Source: an uncultured Clostridia bacterium (lineage in GTDB: Bacteria; Bacillota; Clostridia; Oscillospirales; Acutalibacteraceae). From it: DNA of 39,744 nt. Shown here one piece after another: positions 25,988-33,988 of this stretch. Under the pieces are notes generated by a model. The model was not told the origin of the DNA and searched no databases. It worked only from the letters and a program-made list of their open reading frames with translations. Within the stretch, counting starts at the first letter, position 1. The number at the start of each line of letters is the position of its first letter. The position numbers and the translations under genes are program-made. The stretch covers positions 1 through 39,744 of the forward strand of contig CAMHQC010000021.1 of NCBI GenBank assembly GCA_946187325.1, written 5' to 3'.

Positions 25988-26016
25988 AATTTAGCACTAA
26001 AGTCAGAAAAAGTCAA
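25988..26016 (-). promoter_or_regulatory. Promoter of the hrcA heat-shock operon
   Basis: Minus strand TTGACT, 17-base spacer, TAAATT. The predicted start of transcription falls just upstream of CIRCE, so HrcA would block initiation or early elongation. Confidence 0.75.
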
Positions 26017-26098
26017 TACTATTCATAAAATTTTTTCCTCGTTTTCACAAAACTACCATTCTAAGCCGTTTTTTTAGCGTAAACCCTATTATTTTATG

Positions 26099-26127
26099 TT
26101 GACTTTACGCCGATTTACTTCTATAAT
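26099..26127 (+). promoter_or_regulatory. Promoter of the 87-aa membrane protein gene
   Basis: TTGACT, 17-base spacer, TATAAT, about 22 bases before the start codon. Confidence 0.85.
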
Positions 26128-26148
26128 ACTTGGGAGAAGGTGAGCAAA

Positions 26149-26412
26149 ATGCAGATTTTAGATGTAATGTACCTGGTACTATGGGGCGGGCTGGCGCTTT
26201 ACTGCGTACTATCCGCGCGCAGAATCAGCCCTATACTATATATATTGGGCGGATTTTTCGTTTTTATGTTCGCTTGGTATCTCGTAAATGATTTAATCGA
26301 CGTAAATCTGTTCGCGGGAATATATAACTGGATTTTCAGGGGAATATGCGTAGTTTTCCTGGCGGTTATAGTTATAATTTACGTTATAATTAAGAAGAAT
26401 TCGAAAGAATAG
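26149..26412 (+). CDS. Small three-TM membrane protein, 87 aa
   Basis: I do not recognise a named family. The protein is almost entirely hydrophobic, with probable membrane segments at residues 5-22, 28-47 and 64-82, and a basic end IKKNSKE that should face the cytoplasm. An RR pair after segment one also suggests a cytoplasmic loop. ATG 26149 (MQILDV) has AAGGTG 6 bases upstream. The GTG at 26140 lies within that site and is not the start. It has a near-consensus promoter and stands between the divergent heat-shock operon and rpsT. It is a conserved-looking small integral membrane protein of unknown role. Confidence 0.78.
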   Translation: MQILDVMYLVLWGGLALYCVLSARRISPILYILGGFFVFMFAWYLVNDLIDVNLFAGIYNWIFRGICVVFLAVIVIIYVIIKKNSKE

Positions 26413-26453
26413 CAAAAAAATTTTGAAAAATCTAACTTTTTTTAAAAAAAGAC

Positions 26454-26482
26454 TTGCATTTTACGATTTATAATGGTATTAT
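26454..26482 (+). promoter_or_regulatory. Promoter of rpsT
   Basis: TTGCAT, 17-base spacer, TATTAT. The leader to the rpsT start is about 45 bases and ends with AGGAGGTG. Confidence 0.72.
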
Positions 26483-26532
26483 ACTATGTACGTGACTAAT
26501 AAAGGATTTTAAATTTTTAAGGAGGTGCGACA

Positions 26533-26793
26533 ATGCCTAACATTAAATCAGCTAAAAAGCGCGTTAAGGTAATTGCTACAAAGACAGCTCGCAACAAGGA
26601 CACTAAGTCCGCTCTTAAAACTGCTATAAAGAAAGCTTATGTTGCTATTGAGAGTAACGCCGATAATAAAGCTGAGGCAGTTAGCTTTGCTGTTAAGAAG
26701 ATTGATCAGGCCGCGGCTAAGGGTATTCTTCATAAGAATAAGGCAGCAAGAAGCAAGTCAAATCTCGCGAAGCGTCTTAACGCAAGCGCTTAA
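26533..26793 (+). CDS. rpsT: 30S ribosomal protein S20
   Basis: The 86-residue basic protein starts [20 protein letters not shown] and ends [12 protein letters not shown], the standard S20 pattern of long basic helices that bind the 5' domain of 16S rRNA. Length is typical. AGGAGGTG lies 8 bases before the ATG. It has its own promoter and is followed at once by a terminator, so it is transcribed as a single gene. Confidence 0.98.
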   Translation: MPNIKSAKKRVKVIATKTARNKDTKSALKTAIKKAYVAIESNADNKAEAVSFAVKKIDQAAAKGILHKNKAARSKSNLAKRLNASA

Positions 26794-26808
26794 CTTAAAA
26801 TGACTATT

Positions 26809-26838
26809 ATTCCCGACTCTTTAGTCGGGAATTACTTT
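26809..26838 (+). terminator. Terminator of rpsT
   Basis: 9-bp stem ATTCCCGAC / GTCGGGAAT with a 6-base loop, then TACTTTTTTG. Confidence 0.92.
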
Positions 26839-26867
26839 TTTGTAACTGTTTTATGTCGCTAAAACTG

Positions 26868-26898
26868 TTGACTTTTTCTGAAAAACTGGTATTATAAT
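26868..26898 (+). promoter_or_regulatory. Promoter of the 50-aa membrane protein gene
   Basis: TTGACT followed, after 16 bases, by TATTAT, or after 19 bases by TATAAT (overlapping boxes). Confidence 0.65.
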
Positions 26899-26939
26899 TA
26901 TAGATACTATAACTAATACTAAAACTCAGGAGGTTAACT

Positions 26940-27092
26940 ATGAAAAAGAAAAGTAAGTTAGGATTTATAATCGGTATTATCTCCTTTGTAGCCGCCGCGA
27001 GCGCCGCGCTTACCGCGTTTTTCATCGTTCGTGAGAAAAAGAAAAAGGACGACGAGGAATTAATGAATTACCTCGACTGCTCTATCGAATAA
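26940..27092 (+). CDS. Small single-pass membrane protein, 50 aa
   Basis: The ORF encodes MKKKSKLGFIIGIISFVAAA, then SAALTAFFIVREKKKKDDEE and LMNYLDCSIE: one transmembrane helix at residues 8-30, then a very charged tail with a KKKK block and a single Cys. A perfect AGGAGG site lies 6 bases before the ATG, a good promoter precedes it and a strong hairpin terminator follows, so it looks like a real monocistronic gene although short. I do not know the family. Small proteins with this layout occur in many Clostridia. Confidence 0.72.
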   Translation: MKKKSKLGFIIGIISFVAAASAALTAFFIVREKKKKDDEELMNYLDCSIE

Positions 27093-27108
27093 TTCACCTA
27101 AAAACTAA

Positions 27109-27138
27109 CGGACGGATACTATGTATCCGTCCGATTTT
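27109..27138. terminator. Bidirectional terminator between the 50-aa gene and the Crp/Fnr gene
   Basis: Perfect 11-bp stem CGGACGGATAC / GTATCCGTCCG with a 3-base loop. The plus tail is ATTTTTGTTTT and the minus tail is TTAGTTTTTA. The genes on both sides converge here. Confidence 0.9.
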
Positions 27139-27142
27139 TGTT

Positions 27143-27769
27143 TTATCCTTGGCTTATTCTCTTTAATTCAACCGTATTTATTAAAACTATCTTTCCGTAA
27201 TCTGTTTTTAGCAAGCCCTCACGTTTAAATCGGTTCAGAATTTTACTCACCGTTACTCTCGAAACGCCGACTATTCCGGCGATTTCCTCGTGGGTATAGT
27301 TCACGATATTTGAGCTTGCGCTCCGCAGCAGCAAGCCCGCTATTCTTCCGTCAGCTTTCATAAAGGTTATCGCGTCAATTTGCGAGGACAGCTGGCGGAT
27401 TCTTGTTGCCTGAATTTCGAGCAGCGCAAGAGCGAGCTCGGGGTTATCCTTTATAAGCGATAAAAGCTTCGCCTCGTCTACCGAAACAACCTCAATGTTA
27501 GTAAGAGCGTAGGCGGAGCTTATTCGGGGCATTTTATCGAAGAACGCCGCTTCTCCCAAAATCTCACCCGCAGAAGCGGTCGAAAGAGTTTTTTCCATAC
27601 CGTCGGCGGAGGTCATTACAACCTTTACCCTGCCCTTTTTCAGATAATAAAAACAGCGCGCTTTATCTCCCTGGTGGTAGATTATCGAGCCTTTCAGTAT
27701 TTTCTTTACGGGCTTTTCTTTTTCGAAAACGGCTTGTATTTTGTTTTCTACGTTAGATTTATTATTCAT
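27143..27769 (-). CDS. Crp/Fnr-family transcription regulator
   Basis: The 208-residue protein has a cyclic-nucleotide-type beta-barrel (residues about 15-130, with YHQGDKARCFYYLKKGRVKV and GEILGEAAFF), a dimer helix and a C-terminal winged helix (YTHEEIAGIVGVSRVTVSKI). It lacks the N-terminal Cys cluster of Fnr, so iron-sulfur oxygen sensing is not indicated. The arginine/serine pair that binds cAMP in E. coli Crp is not clearly present, so the effector is unknown. It is divergent from leuC, with a 100-bp gap that includes a dyad ATTGTA-N8-TACAAT overlapping its own -10 box, suggesting self-control. Confidence 0.92.
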   Translation of the reverse strand: MNNKSNVENKIQAVFEKEKPVKKILKGSIIYHQGDKARCFYYLKKGRVKVVMTSADGMEKTLSTASAGEILGEAAFFDKMPRISSAYALTNIEVVSVDEAKLLSLIKDNPELALALLEIQATRIRQLSSQIDAITFMKADGRIAGLLLRSASSNIVNYTHEEIAGIVGVSRVTVSKILNRFKREGLLKTDYGKIVLINTVELKRISQG

Positions 27770-27799
27770 ATAATCATATCCTCATAAATTATCTGTTAA

Positions 27800-27829
27800 A
27801 TTGTAGCATAGTTTACAATCTTTTTTCAA
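27800..27829 (-). promoter_or_regulatory. Promoter and overlapping dyad of the Crp/Fnr gene
   Basis: Minus strand TTGAAA, 18-base spacer, TACAAT. The -10 box is one arm of ATTGTA-N8-TACAAT (27800-27819). Confidence 0.6.
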
Positions 27830-27877
27830 GCTTATTTATATAATTAATGAGGAATATTTTAAAAAGAGGTGCTCATT

Positions 27878-29143
27878 ATGGGTATGACAATGTCTCAGAA
27901 AATCTTAGCCGCGCACGCGGGCCTGCCCGAGGTCAAGGCGGGTCAGCTTATAGAGGCTAAGCTCGATTTAGTTCTCGGCAACGACGTTACAACTCCCGTT
28001 GCCATCAATGTATTCGAGGAAAACGGCGCGACGTCGGTATTTGACAACACCAAAATCGCGATGATTATGGATCACTTTACTCCCAATAAGGATATCAAGG
28101 CGGCTACATTGGTAAAACAGACCAGAACCTTTGCCGATAAATACAACATCACTAACTACCGTGATGTCGGCGAGATGGGAATAGAGCACGCGCTCTTACC
28201 CGAGATGGGTTTAGTCGGCCCTGGCTGCCTATGTATCGGCGCCGACTCCCACACCTGTACATACGGAGCGTTAGGCGCGTTCTCTACAGGCGTAGGCTCG
28301 ACCGATATGTGCGCGGGTATGATCAGCGGTAAGGCTTGGTTTAAGGTTCCGTCCGCGATTAAGTTCAACTTAATCGGAAAGCCTCAGGGTTACGTAGCCG
28401 GCAAGGACGTAATTCTTCATATTATCGGAAAAATCGGCGTAGACGGCGCGCTTTACAAGTCGATGGAATTTACAGGCGAGGGCGTTAAGTACCTCAACAT
28501 TGACGACAGACTTTGTATCGCGAATATGGCGATTGAGGCGGGCGCTAAGAACGGTATCTTCCCCGTAGACGATGTAACGCGCGAATACTGCGACGGCCGT
28601 TATCAAGGAACTCCGGTCGAGTACGAAGCCGACGAGGACGCGGTTTACGACGAAGAATATACAATTGATTTATCCGAAATCCGCCCGACAGTAGCTTTTC
28701 CGCATCTTCCCGAAAACACCAAAACCGTCGATGAAATCGGCGAAACCGAGGTAAAAATCGACCAGGTTGTAATCGGCTCGTGCACAAACGGACGTATCTC
28801 CGATTTAAGAGCGGCGGCGGACGTGCTCAAGGGCAAAAAGCTCGCTAAGGGAGTGCGTTGTATAGTAATCCCCGGAACTCAGAAAATATGGAAACAGGCT
28901 ATGCACGAGGGACTTTTCGACATATTTATAGACGCGGGAGCGATTGTATCAACTCCGACATGCGGTCCCTGTCTCGGCGGACATATGGGAATTTTAGCCG
29001 CGGGAGAAAAGGCAATTTCGACAACTAACCGTAACTTTGTAGGCCGTATGGGCCACGTAGACAGCGAAGTTTATCTCGCTTCTCCTGCTGTAGCGGCGGC
29101 AAGCGCGGTAACGGGATATATTACCAATCCAGAAAAGCTTTAA
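27878..29143 (+). CDS. leuC: 3-isopropylmalate dehydratase large subunit (LeuC/homoaconitase type)
   Basis: With the small subunit encoded next, this aconitase-family enzyme isomerises 2- to 3-isopropylmalate in leucine synthesis. The 421-residue protein belongs to the shorter LeuC/HacA class. It shows [15 protein letters not shown] and the three [4Fe-4S] cysteines in [16 protein letters not shown] and [18 protein letters not shown] 27878 is 6 bases after AGAGGTG; an in-frame GTG at 27869 lies within that site. No leuA or leuB is in the window, so a related substrate such as citramalate or homoaconitate cannot be excluded. The next ATG is 11 bases after its stop. Confidence 0.94.
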   Translation: MGMTMSQKILAAHAGLPEVKAGQLIEAKLDLVLGNDVTTPVAINVFEENGATSVFDNTKIAMIMDHFTPNKDIKAATLVKQTRTFADKYNITNYRDVGEMGIEHALLPEMGLVGPGCLCIGADSHTCTYGALGAFSTGVGSTDMCAGMISGKAWFKVPSAIKFNLIGKPQGYVAGKDVILHIIGKIGVDGALYKSMEFTGEGVKYLNIDDRLCIANMAIEAGAKNGIFPVDDVTREYCDGRYQGTPVEYEADEDAVYDEEYTIDLSEIRPTVAFPHLPENTKTVDEIGETEVKIDQVVIGSCTNGRISDLRAAADVLKGKKLAKGVRCIVIPGTQKIWKQAMHEGLFDIFIDAGAIVSTPTCGPCLGGHMGILAAGEKAISTTNRNFVGRMGHVDSEVYLASPAVAAASAVTGYITNPEKL

Positions 29144-29154
29144 GGAGGTACATT

Positions 29155-29637
29155 ATGCAGAACGCAAAAGGCAGAGTACATAAATTCGGCGATAACGTAG
29201 ACACGGACGTAATTATTCCCGCGCGTTATCTCAACACGGCATCCCACAAGGAGCTCGCGGCTCATTGTATGGAGGATATAGACAAGGAATTTGTAAACAA
29301 GGTAGCCGAGGGCGACATTATGGTAGCCGATAAAAACTTCGGCTGCGGTTCTTCGAGAGAACACGCTCCTATCGCAATCAAGGCGAGCGGAATAAGCTGT
29401 GTAATCGCTTCGAGCTTCGCGAGAATCTTTTACCGCAACGCGATTAATATCGGACTTCCGATTGTAGAATGTCCCGAAGCGGCGCAGGCGATTAAGGACG
29501 GCGACACGGTAAGCGTTGACTTTAACACAGGCGTTATCAGCGACGAAACCACAGGCGAAACCTTCCAGGGCGAACCCTTCCCCGAGTTTATCCAGAACAT
29601 CATCGCCAAAGGCGGACTTATTAATTCTATTAAATAA
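29155..29637 (+). CDS. leuD: 3-isopropylmalate dehydratase small subunit
   Basis: The 160-residue swivel-domain subunit completes the LeuCD enzyme. It has the expected [16 protein letters not shown] near the N-terminus, [20 protein letters not shown] in the middle and [20 protein letters not shown]. Length fits the short small subunits that pair with LeuC of this class. AAGGAGG lies just before the ATG, immediately after the leuC stop, so the two subunits are made together. A strong terminator follows. Confidence 0.96.
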   Translation: MQNAKGRVHKFGDNVDTDVIIPARYLNTASHKELAAHCMEDIDKEFVNKVAEGDIMVADKNFGCGSSREHAPIAIKASGISCVIASSFARIFYRNAINIGLPIVECPEAAQAIKDGDTVSVDFNTGVISDETTGETFQGEPFPEFIQNIIAKGGLINSIK

Positions 29638-29656
29638 TAAGTAATCTATATGCTAA

Positions 29657-29692
29657 AAGCCGGACAGATTTTTCTGTCCGGCTTATTTTTTT
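29657..29692 (+). terminator. Terminator of leuCD
   Basis: Perfect 11-bp stem AAGCCGGACAG / CTGTCCGGCTT with a 6-base loop, then ATTTTTTTATTC. Confidence 0.95.
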
Positions 29693-29832
29693 ATTCAAGA
29701 TGTTATGTTTTTGCGGTCGGCATTCCCAGCCAAAACCGGTCGTCCGTCTCGCGCTAAGATCGCGCTCGCCGTACTCCTTATTTTACGCAGAGCTTTTGCT
29801 CTCTTTATCTGCTACAGGCATCGGTCGCAACG

Positions 29833-31500
29833 CTACATCTCAGTTACAATATCCTTAACCGTTTTTCCGGGGGGGATCATCGGGAGGACGTTCGCGTCGG
29901 GGCTGATTACGCAGTCGATTACCGCGGGGCCGTTAAGCCCCATAGCCTTATCGAATACTTCGTCAACATCCTCAGCCTTATCAAGTCTGAAGCCCGGTAC
30001 GCCGAACGCCTCAGCTAATTTTACAAAATCGGTAGCACGCTTGGGGTCGGTCTGAGAGAAGCGGCTTTCGTAGAAAAGCTTCTGCCACTGTCTTACCATA
30101 CCGAGTACGCCGTTATTCATAACAACAACGATTACGGGCAGGTTATAGGATTTAAGAGTTACAAGCTCGTTTAAGTTCATATGGAAGCTTCCGTCGCCCG
30201 TTACGAGAAATACTTTTTTTCTCGGGAAAGCGCACTGCGCGCCGAGCGCGGCGCCCATTCCGAAGCCCATTGTACCCATACCGCCCGAGGTGAGCAGGGT
30301 TCTCGGACGCTCGATTTCCGAATACTGAGCTACCCACATCTGATGCTGACCTACATCGGTAGCGATAATATCCTCGGGAGCTTTTTTTCTGTTGATAGCT
30401 AAAAGCACGTCGAGCGCCGACATATAGCCGCCGAGCTTTTCTCTCTGAGCTACGTGCTCGCCCTTCCAGATTTCGAGCTGTACAAGCCACTGTGTATGGT
30501 TCTGTTTTTCAACATGGTTATTCAGGATTTCTAAAACGTCCTTCATATCGCCGATAATATGCGTATCGGTTTGGACGTTTTTATCAATCTCATTTTCGTC
30601 AATATCAATATGGATAATCTCAGCCTGGGCGCCGAATTTTTTAGGATTACCCGCGACTCTGTCGGAAAATCTCGCGCCCATAGCGATGATAAGGTCGCAT
30701 TTTTCGGTAGCCATACCCGTAGCGTATGTGCCGTGCATACCCAAGTTACCCATATTAAGCCTGTGCGTAGCGGGAATACAACCGAGTCCCATAAGCGAGC
30801 AACATACGGGCGCGTCAATTTTCTCGGCGAATTCCAAAAGCTCGGCGGAAGCGTCGGCGCTTATAACACCGCCGCCCGCGTAGATAATCGGGTATTTAGC
30901 TTTATTGATAAGCTCCACTGCCTTAGAGATTGTTTCCGCGCTGTCGACCTCTTTATTAGGTCTTTTAGCGGGAGTAATCGCCTTAAAGTCGGTCATCTGA
31001 GCCGTAATATCCTTGGGAACGTCGATAAGCACAGGGCCTTTTCTGCCGTCCATAGCGAGCGCGAAAGCCGTTCTTATAGCGGGAGCGAGTTCCTCAATAG
31101 ACTTAACGAGGTAGCTTCCCTTAGTAATCGGTTTAACGATATCGACGATATCAACCTCCTGGAAGCTGTCGCGTCCGAGCAAATCGACGTTAACGTTGCC
31201 CGTAATAATTACCATCGGGATACTGTCGATATTAGCGGTCGCGATACCGGTAACGGTATTAGTAGCGCCGGGACCCGAGGTAGTCATACAAACTCCGACC
31301 TTACCCGTAGCTCTCGCGTAGCCGTCGGCTGCGTGAGCCGCGCCCTGCTCGTGAGCGGTAAGAATATGGTTGATTTTATCGCTGTATTTATAAAGCGCGT
31401 CATAGGTATTAAGAGCTGCTCCGCCCGGGTAGCCGAATACCGTGTCAACGCCCTGTTCAATTAAACATTCACAAATAATTTCCGCGCCTGTCAGCTGCAT
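29833..31500 (-). CDS. ilvB: Acetolactate synthase, large (catalytic) subunit
   Basis: This thiamine-diphosphate enzyme condenses pyruvate to acetolactate, or with 2-ketobutyrate, the first step of branched-chain amino acid synthesis. The 555-residue protein has the catalytic Glu in LTAHEQGAAHAADGYARATG, SGPGATN, the FAD-region SDRVAGNPKKF and the ThDP motif GDGSFHMNLNELVTL ending MNNGVLGMVRQWQ. This is the biosynthetic FAD-type form rather than catabolic AlsS. AGGGGA lies 6 bases before the ATG. No small ACT subunit (ilvN) is adjacent. It converges on leuCD across about 195 bp. Confidence 0.95.
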   Translation of the reverse strand: MQLTGAEIICECLIEQGVDTVFGYPGGAALNTYDALYKYSDKINHILTAHEQGAAHAADGYARATGKVGVCMTTSGPGATNTVTGIATANIDSIPMVIITGNVNVDLLGRDSFQEVDIVDIVKPITKGSYLVKSIEELAPAIRTAFALAMDGRKGPVLIDVPKDITAQMTDFKAITPAKRPNKEVDSAETISKAVELINKAKYPIIYAGGGVISADASAELLEFAEKIDAPVCCSLMGLGCIPATHRLNMGNLGMHGTYATGMATEKCDLIIAMGARFSDRVAGNPKKFGAQAEIIHIDIDENEIDKNVQTDTHIIGDMKDVLEILNNHVEKQNHTQWLVQLEIWKGEHVAQREKLGGYMSALDVLLAINRKKAPEDIIATDVGQHQMWVAQYSEIERPRTLLTSGGMGTMGFGMGAALGAQCAFPRKKVFLVTGDGSFHMNLNELVTLKSYNLPVIVVVMNNGVLGMVRQWQKLFYESRFSQTDPKRATDFVKLAEAFGVPGFRLDKAEDVDEVFDKAMGLNGPAVIDCVISPDANVLPMIPPGKTVKDIVTEM

Positions 31501-31794
31501 TACAATTCCCCTATTCGTAATAGATTTGTATAATTATTCAGTAACTATACTATTTTACTCTATTAAAGCGTTCTTGTCAAATTTTTAATATATGTTAATT
31601 TTTTACACTACAAGAAAGTCGCGCTTTGCGCGCCTTTCGCTACTCATAGCTCGTTGCTGCGTAGCAGCAAACTGAGCTGAGAATAAAAATTGTTTTTGCT
31701 TTATAGGAGCCTATGCTATTGCTATTTTCAGTTATCCTGCAAAATTTTTATTTTTTGCAATGCTACAGAGCAGTTTCCTATAAAGTTGAAAAAA
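31501..31794. other. Intergenic region with promoter and inverted-repeat element
   Basis: No gene is visible. Besides the ilvB promoter, it contains GCGC-rich short hairpins (31619-31634 and TTGCTGC-GTA-GCAGCAA at 31653-31669). It also has an AATAAAAATTG core shared with 782-800, and an element bounded by CTTTATAGGA (31699-31708) and TCCTATAAAG (31776-31785) whose right part resembles 39576-39616. Confidence 0.55.
31552..31580 (-). promoter_or_regulatory. Promoter of ilvB
   Basis: Minus strand TTGACA, 17-base spacer, TAAAAT. The leader is about 45 bases, too short for a T-box or peptide attenuator. Confidence 0.82.
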
Positions 31795-31829
31795 TCGGGA
31801 TAAGCGATGTAAACCACCGCTTATCCCGA
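31790..31829 (-). terminator. Terminator of rsmE-mtnN
   Basis: Perfect 12-bp stem TCGGGATAAGCG / CGCTTATCCCGA with an 11-base loop, followed by TTTTTTCAAC on the minus strand. Confidence 0.95.
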
Positions 31830-31845
31830 AAAGCTTTTAACTAAA

Positions 31846-32538
31846 TCAGTCCATCTGAATAAACTTCTTCATAGCCTTAACGGCTCTGTCAGCCGCAAGC
31901 GCGCTGAACTGCTCGAAGTCAGTACCCTTGTTAAACTTTAAATCATCGCTGATTGAGCGTAAAATAGCGAACGGAACTTTATTCATATAGCACACGTGGC
32001 CTACGGCTCCGCCTTCCATCTCACAGCATAACGCGCCGAACTCGTGAGCTATAAATTCGCGCTGGCCGATAATCGAAACGAACATATCGCCTGTAGCAAT
32101 TCTTCCGATTCTTACGTGCGAACCGAGTCCCTGGCAACATTCGTAGAGTTTATCGACAGTAGCTTTATCAGCGGGGATATCAACTCTCTTTTCGTCGGTA
32201 AAGGAAATCTGTCCTCTCGGCTCGTTGAGCGCTTCAATATTCATATCATGCTCTACACAGTCCTCGGAGATTACAATATCGCCGACAATAAGCTTTTTGG
32301 AAAGGCTTCCCGCGATACCCGAGTTGATAATTACGTCGGGTTTAAACAGGTCAATCATAATCTGAGTGCCTACGGCGGCGTTAACCTTGCCGATACCGCA
32401 CTCGAGAAGCACGACGTCTTTATCAAATATTTTTCCGCTTATGTACTCAAGACCTGCTTTTTTAGTGATTTCGGGATTTTCCATAAGCTCCTTTAATCCG
32501 TCAACCTCAATTTTCATTGCACAAATAATTCCTATCAT
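31846..32538 (-). CDS. mtnN: 5'-methylthioadenosine/S-adenosylhomocysteine nucleosidase
   Basis: The enzyme cleaves adenine from methylthioadenosine and S-adenosylhomocysteine, clearing products of methyl transfer. The 230-residue protein has IGIICAMKIEVDGL at the start, GIGKVNAA, NSGIAGSLSKKL, IATGDMFV, CCEMEGGAVGHVCY and RSISDDLKF with the catalytic Asp. ATG 32538 with AAGGAG 9 bases upstream is the start. It lies inside the 3' end of rsmE (32-base overlap in another frame), so the two are coupled. The pairing with a SAM-dependent methyltransferase is sensible, since that enzyme releases S-adenosylhomocysteine. Confidence 0.95.
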   Translation of the reverse strand: MIGIICAMKIEVDGLKELMENPEITKKAGLEYISGKIFDKDVVLLECGIGKVNAAVGTQIMIDLFKPDVIINSGIAGSLSKKLIVGDIVISEDCVEHDMNIEALNEPRGQISFTDEKRVDIPADKATVDKLYECCQGLGSHVRIGRIATGDMFVSIIGQREFIAHEFGALCCEMEGGAVGHVCYMNKVPFAILRSISDDLKFNKGTDFEQFSALAADRAVKAMKKFIQMD

Positions 32539-33295
32539 TGTTAAACTCCTTTCCTGTTGTAGAAATATTGTCCATTTCACCAAGTTCGTACATTATTATA
32601 GAAAGCGCCGCTATCGGAGCAGTCTCGGCTCTCAGTATGCGTTTTCCGAGAGTCGCGGACTCTATACCGTTTTTAAGCGCCAGTTCCACCTCTGTTTCCT
32701 CGAATCCGCCCTCGCTTCCGACGAAATATCCGATGCTTTTCGGGCGGTTTCCAATCAATTTCTTTAAACTTTCGCCTCCGAGTTCGTAAAAGATTATATT
32801 TTTTTCGTTAACCTTACAATCCTCGACAGCCTGTTTAAAGCTAACCGCTTCGGCTACTTCGGGAATCATACCGCGCCGCGACTGCTGGGCGGCCTCTTTG
32901 GCGATTTTCTGCCAGCGGACAAGCTTTTTCGAAAGCGATTTTTTATCGGGACGGGATACACACCTCGCCGAAATCACGGGAACTATCTTTTTTATCCCGA
33001 GCTCAACGCATTTCTGAATAATAAGCTCCATTTTATCGCCCTTGGGCAAAGCCTGATACAGCGTTACGTCCGCGTCGGGTTCGTTTTCGCAGGGCTTGCT
33101 GTTTAAAACCTCCGCCCCGACAAATTCGCCCGATATTCCGCTTATTTTACAATCGTGCTGAATACCGTTCGGCGTAACCAAGGTGAGCATTTCGCCGTTT
33201 TTCATCCGCAGACTTTTCGAAATATGGCGGGCGGTTTCGCCGTCAATATTAAATTTATCGGAATTGACTTCCGTTTCGGTAAAAAACCACGGCAT
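32507..33295 (-). CDS. rsmE: 16S rRNA (uracil-1498-N3)-methyltransferase
   Basis: RsmE is a SPOUT-class methyltransferase acting on U1498 of 16S rRNA. The 262-residue protein has the N-terminal PUA-like part (HISKSLRMKNGEMLTLV), the QALPKGDKMELIIQKCVELG core, RWQKIAKEAAQQSRRGMIPE, and the knot motifs GYFVGSEGGFEETEVELA and LGKRILRAETAPIAALSII. These fit RsmE exactly. The last ~20 residues after YELGEM are unlike typical ends and are encoded over the mtnN ribosome site and start, forming the 32-base overlap. AAGGAG precedes the ATG. Confidence 0.96.
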   Translation of the reverse strand: MPWFFTETEVNSDKFNIDGETARHISKSLRMKNGEMLTLVTPNGIQHDCKISGISGEFVGAEVLNSKPCENEPDADVTLYQALPKGDKMELIIQKCVELGIKKIVPVISARCVSRPDKKSLSKKLVRWQKIAKEAAQQSRRGMIPEVAEAVSFKQAVEDCKVNEKNIIFYELGGESLKKLIGNRPKSIGYFVGSEGGFEETEVELALKNGIESATLGKRILRAETAPIAALSIIMYELGEMDNISTTGKEFNNDRNYLCNEN

Positions 33296-33316
33296 ATTAT
33301 CCGCTCCTTTAGTATT

Positions 33317-33369
33317 ATACTATCAAATTTTTATCGGTATTGCAATATTAAATATTTATGTGTTAAAAT
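33317..33369. promoter_or_regulatory. Possible divergent promoters of rsmE and pncC sharing TTGCAA
   Basis: TTGCAA (33340-33345) is self-complementary. On the plus strand it is 18 bases from TAAAAT (33364-33369), and on the minus strand it is 17 bases from TAGTAT (33317-33322). Predicted starts fall very close to both ribosome sites, so this reading is uncertain. Confidence 0.4.
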
Positions 33370-33386
33370 ATATTTGAGGTGTAATT

Positions 33387-33926
33387 ATGATTGAGATTAA
33401 CGCTTGTGAATTTTACAATACACTAAAATCTAAAAACATAGACGAAAACGAGCTTCAAACTATCGTCGTGAAAAAACTCATTGAACACGGCAAAAAGATA
33501 TCGACCGCCGAAAGCTGTACAGGCGGACTGGTGAGCAAACGAATTACCGAGGTCAGCGGCTCGAGCGAAGTGTTCGAGCTCGGGGTATGTTCCTACGCAA
33601 ACAGAATCAAGAATAAAATTCTCGGCGTAGAAATAAGCACGTTAAATACCGTCGGAGCGGTTTCTCCCGAAACGGCGGCGCAGATGGCTCAGGGAGTAAG
33701 AAAGCTCGCCGGCGCCGACTACGGAATTTCGACCACAGGTATCGCCGGACCCACCGGAGGCACCAAGGACAAGCCCGTCGGGCTTGTATATTTTGCGGTG
33801 GCGGATAAGGACAAAACAACGGTAATAAAAGGACTGCTCGGCGACGCCGTTGATAACTCGAGAGAGGGTATCCGTAAAACCGCCAGCAGTGTAATACTAT
33901 ATTATCTTTTACAGCAAATAGGGTAA
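33387..33926 (+). CDS. pncC: Stand-alone CinA C-terminal-domain amidohydrolase (PncC-like)
   Basis: PncC deamidates nicotinamide mononucleotide for NAD recycling. The 179-residue protein consists of the CinA C-terminal domain only, with the Ser-containing ISTAESCTGGLVSKRITEVS, the YANRIKNKILGV stretch, GAVSPETAAQMAQGVRKLAG and TTGIAGPTGGTKDKPVGLVY. About 25 extra N-terminal residues precede the domain. The N-terminal CinA nucleotide-binding domain is absent, as in many free-standing PncC enzymes. GAGGTG lies 6 bases before the ATG. It is divergent from rsmE and ends at a bidirectional terminator. The family is sure; the exact substrate is inferred from it. Confidence 0.92.
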   Translation: MIEINACEFYNTLKSKNIDENELQTIVVKKLIEHGKKISTAESCTGGLVSKRITEVSGSSEVFELGVCSYANRIKNKILGVEISTLNTVGAVSPETAAQMAQGVRKLAGADYGISTTGIAGPTGGTKDKPVGLVYFAVADKDKTTVIKGLLGDAVDNSREGIRKTASSVILYYLLQQIG

Positions 33927-33927
33927 C

Positions 33928-33972
33928 AAAAACCGATTAACCGCTTTTTTCAGCGATTAATCGGTTTTTTAC
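33928..33972. terminator. Bidirectional terminator between pncC and the dehydratase-like gene
   Basis: Arms AAAAACCGATTAA and TTAATCGGTTTTT form a 13-bp stem with T runs on both strands, between two convergent genes. Confidence 0.92.
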
Positions 33973-33988
33973 TGAATACTAAAGAAAA

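Noticed and set aside
27143..27769. Fnr oxygen sensor
   Set aside because: No N-terminal cluster of three or four cysteines is present in the regulator.
29705..30055. Plus-strand frame at the ilvB 3' end
   Set aside because: Most of it lies opposite ilvB. The free part downstream of leuD follows a strong terminator, and no ribosome site or family is seen.
30559..31464. A 301-codon plus-strand frame opposite ilvB
   Set aside because: It is antisense to a gene with complete acetolactate synthase motifs. Its length reflects codon bias of ilvB, and no domain is recognisable.
31501..31552. Possible T-box or leucine attenuator before ilvB
   Set aside because: The leader from the predicted promoter is only about 45 bases, with no T-box sequence (TGGNACCGCG) and no leader peptide rich in Leu, Ile or Val.
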